DNA of 64,000 bases, taken from Struthio camelus. Taxonomy: Eukaryota; Chordata; Aves; Struthioniformes; Struthionidae. The notes under the pieces were generated by a model. That model was given only the letters and a program-made list of their open reading frames with translations, did not search any database and was not told where the DNA came from. Where the stretch lies: NCBI RefSeq assembly GCF_040807025.1, contig NC_090982.1:31239514-31303513 (forward strand). Reading direction: 5' to 3'. Positions 60,001 to 64,000 of the stretch are shown piece by piece. Made by a program: the position numbers and the translations under genes. Positions within the stretch are counted from its first letter, which is position 1. Each line of letters begins with the position of its first letter.

Positions 60001-63000
60001 TAGGGTGCTAAGGCTGCTTTTTAATGTCTTGATTATCTAAAATATCCTGATCTGTGGATGGTATTTGGACAACTTAATCTTAATCTAAATGAGGTAAAAA
60101 TATGGCTATTGGCTCTCTGACTCTTGAATAGTTTCTTCTAACCTTTAGAATAGATAATATAGAAATATCCAATATTCACTGAATCAATGAATCAAGCATA
60201 AAAACCTATAGAAATATCCAGTTCATCCTTGCCTCACACTTCTGGTATTTCTTGATTACCCGACCTTTGCATAACTGTCATCAGTCTGTAAATGTCATCA
60301 AATGCAAGTTTTTCCTGTAGTTACAGTCAAGGTGTAGCTGGTACAAGGACTGTGTCTGCATGAGTACCCTGAGGTATGCACCTTTAGTCATGGGAACTCC
60401 TCAGCTTGTCTCTGCATAGCTACAATGGCAGACCCATTTGCAACAACTTAATAGACTAAACTCCAAGCCTCCTTTACAACAAAAATTGGCTAATTGGTAC
60501 AGGATTCATCCATGGGCCAGTTTCCATATGGTGCCAGGGCTTCCCCCAGCAGCTCCTGCTGTGTACAGCCCAGTGGATAGGTGCTATGAGCACCCTGAGA
60601 TATGTTGATTAACCCCCTGGGTGGAGAAGCTGGGCAAGCCTGTGGACTCCTCCAGGCAGTTCCTCCTGCAAAAGAAGGAATTGACAAAATTTGCATAGAT
60701 AAAATACTTTAAGCAGTCATCAGAAACTCTTCCTGCATATGCAGGAATGGTCACGTAGGAAAGTCTTTTGTATCTGGTTAAGGTAGTTAACATATTTTAT
60801 ACGTCGTTTAAAATAACCAATAGCAGTGGATCGTGCATGCACCCGAGGGGTCACCCTAGTAGGACCTAGGGTGACACTCAAAATCCTAATAGGACCTCTA
60901 GGGCTGCAAATTCACCACAACTGCATTTTGGGGAGTCTCATCTGATCCGGCTGAAGATGCCGTTCTAAGAACATTTGCAATGGAGATTCCTGCAGCGTTT
61001 GGATAGCGACAGCAATTTGGTCAGCAATTTGATTTCCCAAGTAAACATTATCCTGTGCAGAAGATACCATTAAATTAGATTTTTAACTCACACTGTCTCT
61101 GAGTATCTATGTAACTCTGGGAATTCTTCTCCTGAAATAAACTTTTCTTCTAAATATTGTTAACCGGTTCTAATTTTTAACAATGAGTGCAGAATCTGAC
61201 GTGGTTTAAACGTTTTAATGTTTAGCATTATGATTGCTTGTTCCTGTTCTGAACGAAACAATGACACCAACTTTCTGAAGTGGTAACCTCACATAAGAAC
61301 TTTTCACATGAGTAAATGGAGGTGTCAGTGCCCTGTTCTGATTTTCCTGTACTGTGTAATCTACAGGGTGATCTCAGCTGCACAAATAAATGTTTTTCTT
61401 GTGATAAATCATTTCTAAAGGAGGAAAAAGAGAGGAATCATGAATCAGAGAAAGCTGAAGAACCTAGACGTCCTGGAAGCAGTTAGATGTCTTTCCACCA
61501 GGAAAAGCTATGCAAATAATAACAGTGGTTACTTTTCTGTGTGAATACTGAGTCCTTGACACACTTAATGATTCTGGAGTTTCAAAATGTATGAGTATGT
61601 TGATAAGGAGAAACTTTAACAGGCCAGTGTGAATCCTTGCTTTTTGGGGAGTGAAGAGGCCATCCCAGAAAGCTCTGAGCTTACACCTCTTACATTTAAT
61701 GATAAATCAGTCGTTGATATTATTGGGATCCAAAGTAATTTGTAAAGAGCATACCCTACTTAATGTGGTTCCTTGCAGAGATACTCCTTACGCAAGCAAC
61801 ATAGCTTCACTGCCACAAAACTCACAATCAGAGCAGCTTATGCTACACAGAGAGCTCTGCCAGCTGTAGTCCTGGAGCTGCCTTCACTGGAGTGAGGTTA
61901 AGCATTTGTATATAAGCATTGCAAATTTACCCTTGCCTTGCCTCACCTCGCCTCTGATTTACCTACTAGCTTTGTCTTGGATTTGTGCGTTTTTTGGCTG
62001 AACTTTTGAGACATTGACCCTTCCTCTAAGGTGCTGGAAAATACACTACCCTCATAGACCTTCAGTGGATGATCTCTCTTTAGTCACATATCACACGCTT
62101 AGTGGAATGAATGCCTTTGAAACAGAGCATGCAAAACCACTGTAGTTTTGAATAAATATTCCACAGGTCTACAGCAAGAATAAAACTTCAAGGAGGAGCC
62201 CGATATGGAAGGTCAAGCCTTGAAAACAAACTGGGTTGAATATAACCTATTAACTTGCAGTGACTGGGCTAAATATCTCCCCTGTGTTGGTTCCCTAGGA
62301 GCACCAGATGATGTAGCATCTCTCTGCATGATGCAATAGGTTCATCCAATGTGATTCTATTTAAAGGCATCTCTCAAGTGCTGAGTTCAGCTCGAAAGCA
62401 ACGATAACAACAAAGCCTTTTAAAATAAAAACAAAACCCTTCTCTTTGAATATTAGGAAGTCAATTCATTGAAATATTTAAACATTACGAAGCCTCTAAT
62501 GGCATATTTTGTATCTACATTTTTTACATTTATTGAACAGATGCAGCAGTTGAGGTAATATACGCTTCAGAAAGGAAAATAATTCCCTGAGTTGTGGAAT
62601 ACTATACCAGCCAAGGGCAACATGTGCACTCAGTTTGAACTCCAGGGCATCTGTTAAACTGCTATTGCTTGGGGAGGGAGGAGGCACTATTTAAAATGTT
62701 CTTTTGAATTTTTAGTGGCTGTTTAGAAGTTCAGGCCTTTGCTTGCAGCTGAGGAGATGAAGAGGCCAATGGTGGCTTAACACCACCATTGTTAACATAC
62801 TACCATTAACACAGTTAAAACTCTTATCAACCTGGTATGTGCAAGGGATGATCTGGCCTACAGCAAAGTTTGAGGCAGCTCTAAGTTGCACATGACAGCA
62901 GTCCCAACCTGTTCGGCCAGCTGAAATAAAAATAATGCCTGGGCTGCAGATCATTCACACCCTGCGGCATCCTGGCAGGGCGGCATCACGTATCGCCTGG

Positions 63001-64000
63001 GCTCACAAAGACTTCTTTGTCTGGGAAACAGTTAAACCTTTCTTTCAAGATAGCAAACCCGGCATTATGCCTGGGATTAAAGGTATGTATCCAAGCACAG
63101 TTTACTATAAGGAGATGTGATGCCCCTCCTCCAATTAAAGAATTTAGGATATATATCTTTTTGTTTCAAGAAACACAACTATAGCTTGTCTGTCAAGGCA
63201 AAGGATTTACTTGAGAGCACATACGTGGATTTGGAGGATCCAAATTCAGTATCATAATCACCCAAATGGTTACTCTTTCAACCAACAAATCCCTTGTTCC
63301 CACAGCTTATCTGTTCATGGGTAGCTTAGGTTTACAGTTTTTTGCAGTTCTCATTTTGCTATACTTAAAAAATAATTGAAAGTTCCTAACTTGCATGTTT
63401 CTTAAAATGTAACCATACTGCAGGGTACCTGCATTCATTAGTAGCCTTTCAGCTAAATATTTGCTGACATGGTGGCCTTTTTGATTTTGTTAAATATACA
63501 GCTAGCTAAAGCAACCTAATCATAAAATTGACACACTAAACTGACTGGAAACAGTTTTTTTCTGATGTTGTATCCTGTTGTTGGCAAAACCAACATCTAT
63601 CTCACTTCACTGTACTACACAGGTGATTTTTCTGCCAGCTTTTTCAACGAGAGAGCTCCCCCTGGCCGACTAGTGCCACATAGCCCAAAGGATTAGTGAT
63701 AGATAGTACTATTCCAGAAGAAAGGCGGAAAAATTAACTACTCCTTGTTGATCTAATTTACACTGGAAACACCCGTGTAATTTGCTGATAGAGACTGCAC
63801 AAAGCTTCTAGTCTCCGGTTCTCTCTAGTTTTCAGCCCCCTCATCCTCATCTAATTCCTCGGGTAGATCTCAGTACAGGCTGCAATTTCTGTGCATGTAT
63901 GTCTTTAAGTTCCCAGCGTTTGGGCCTGTATCAGGCTATTTGGATGCTTGAGGATTGCTGGTGAATAAGAGGGATAAGAGCTTTTGGAAGATTAGAAAAG
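60001..64000. other. right flank, no gene seen; one perfect inverted repeat
   Basis: No recognisable frame. A perfect 10-base stem lies at 60850-60875. In human the next gene on this side is NTRK2, but no part of it is seen here. Confidence 0.6.
60850..60875. repeat. perfect 10-bp inverted repeat with 6-base loop
   Basis: GTCACCCTAG, TAGGAC, CTAGGGTGAC. The arms are perfect complements. A related sequence, CCTAATAGGACCTCTAGGGC, follows about 20 bases later. Confidence 0.85.

Noticed and set aside
1..64000. CRISPR arrays, bacterial operons, intact retrovirus-like genes
   Set aside because: No spaced repeat arrays, no dense co-directional genes, and no gag, pol or env-like frames or long terminal repeats were seen.

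Overview
The window is vertebrate nuclear DNA, most likely from a bird. It carries one gene in many small exons with GT-AG introns and no operon-like packing. A degraded CR1-type LINE end lies near 49.26-49.35 kb and a sauropsid-style tRNA-SINE-like repeat near 54.35-54.60 kb. A 17-exon solute-carrier gene fits in about 38 kb, which is compact and suits a bird better than a mammal. Nothing bacterial, viral or CRISPR-like was seen.

The only confidently identified gene is SLC28A3, on the minus strand. It encodes CNT3, a concentrative (Na+ and H+ coupled) nucleoside transporter. Its coding part runs from the start codon at 55443-55445 down to the stop at 17027-17029. I placed 16 coding exons with confidence, each with matching phase and a GT donor and AG acceptor. 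A 17th small exon (44258-44308) is less certain. Joined, they give 1935 nt, an open frame of 644 residues. The residues known to set CNT substrate choice and cation coupling fall at a constant offset of 17 from their human CNT3 numbers. This supports both the orthology and the exon model.

Layout: 1-17.0 kb is the region downstream (3') of SLC28A3. It is mostly non-coding sequence with a pyrimidine-rich tract, simple repeats, short tandem duplications, a long hairpin and a GC-rich patch around 14.3-14.7 kb that holds an unassigned open frame. From 17.0 to 55.4 kb lie the SLC28A3 exons and introns. From 55.4 to 64.0 kb lies upstream sequence that should contain the 5' leader, any non-coding first exon and the promoter, but no CpG island or clear promoter is visible. 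In human the flanking genes are RMI1 and NTRK2. Neither is recognisable here.

I did not find a convincing new biological system. The observations most worth checking are the bird-specific shortening of both ends of CNT3, the unassigned open frame at 14.3 kb, two unusually clean inverted repeats, and simple-sequence tracts sitting beside SLC28A3 splice sites.
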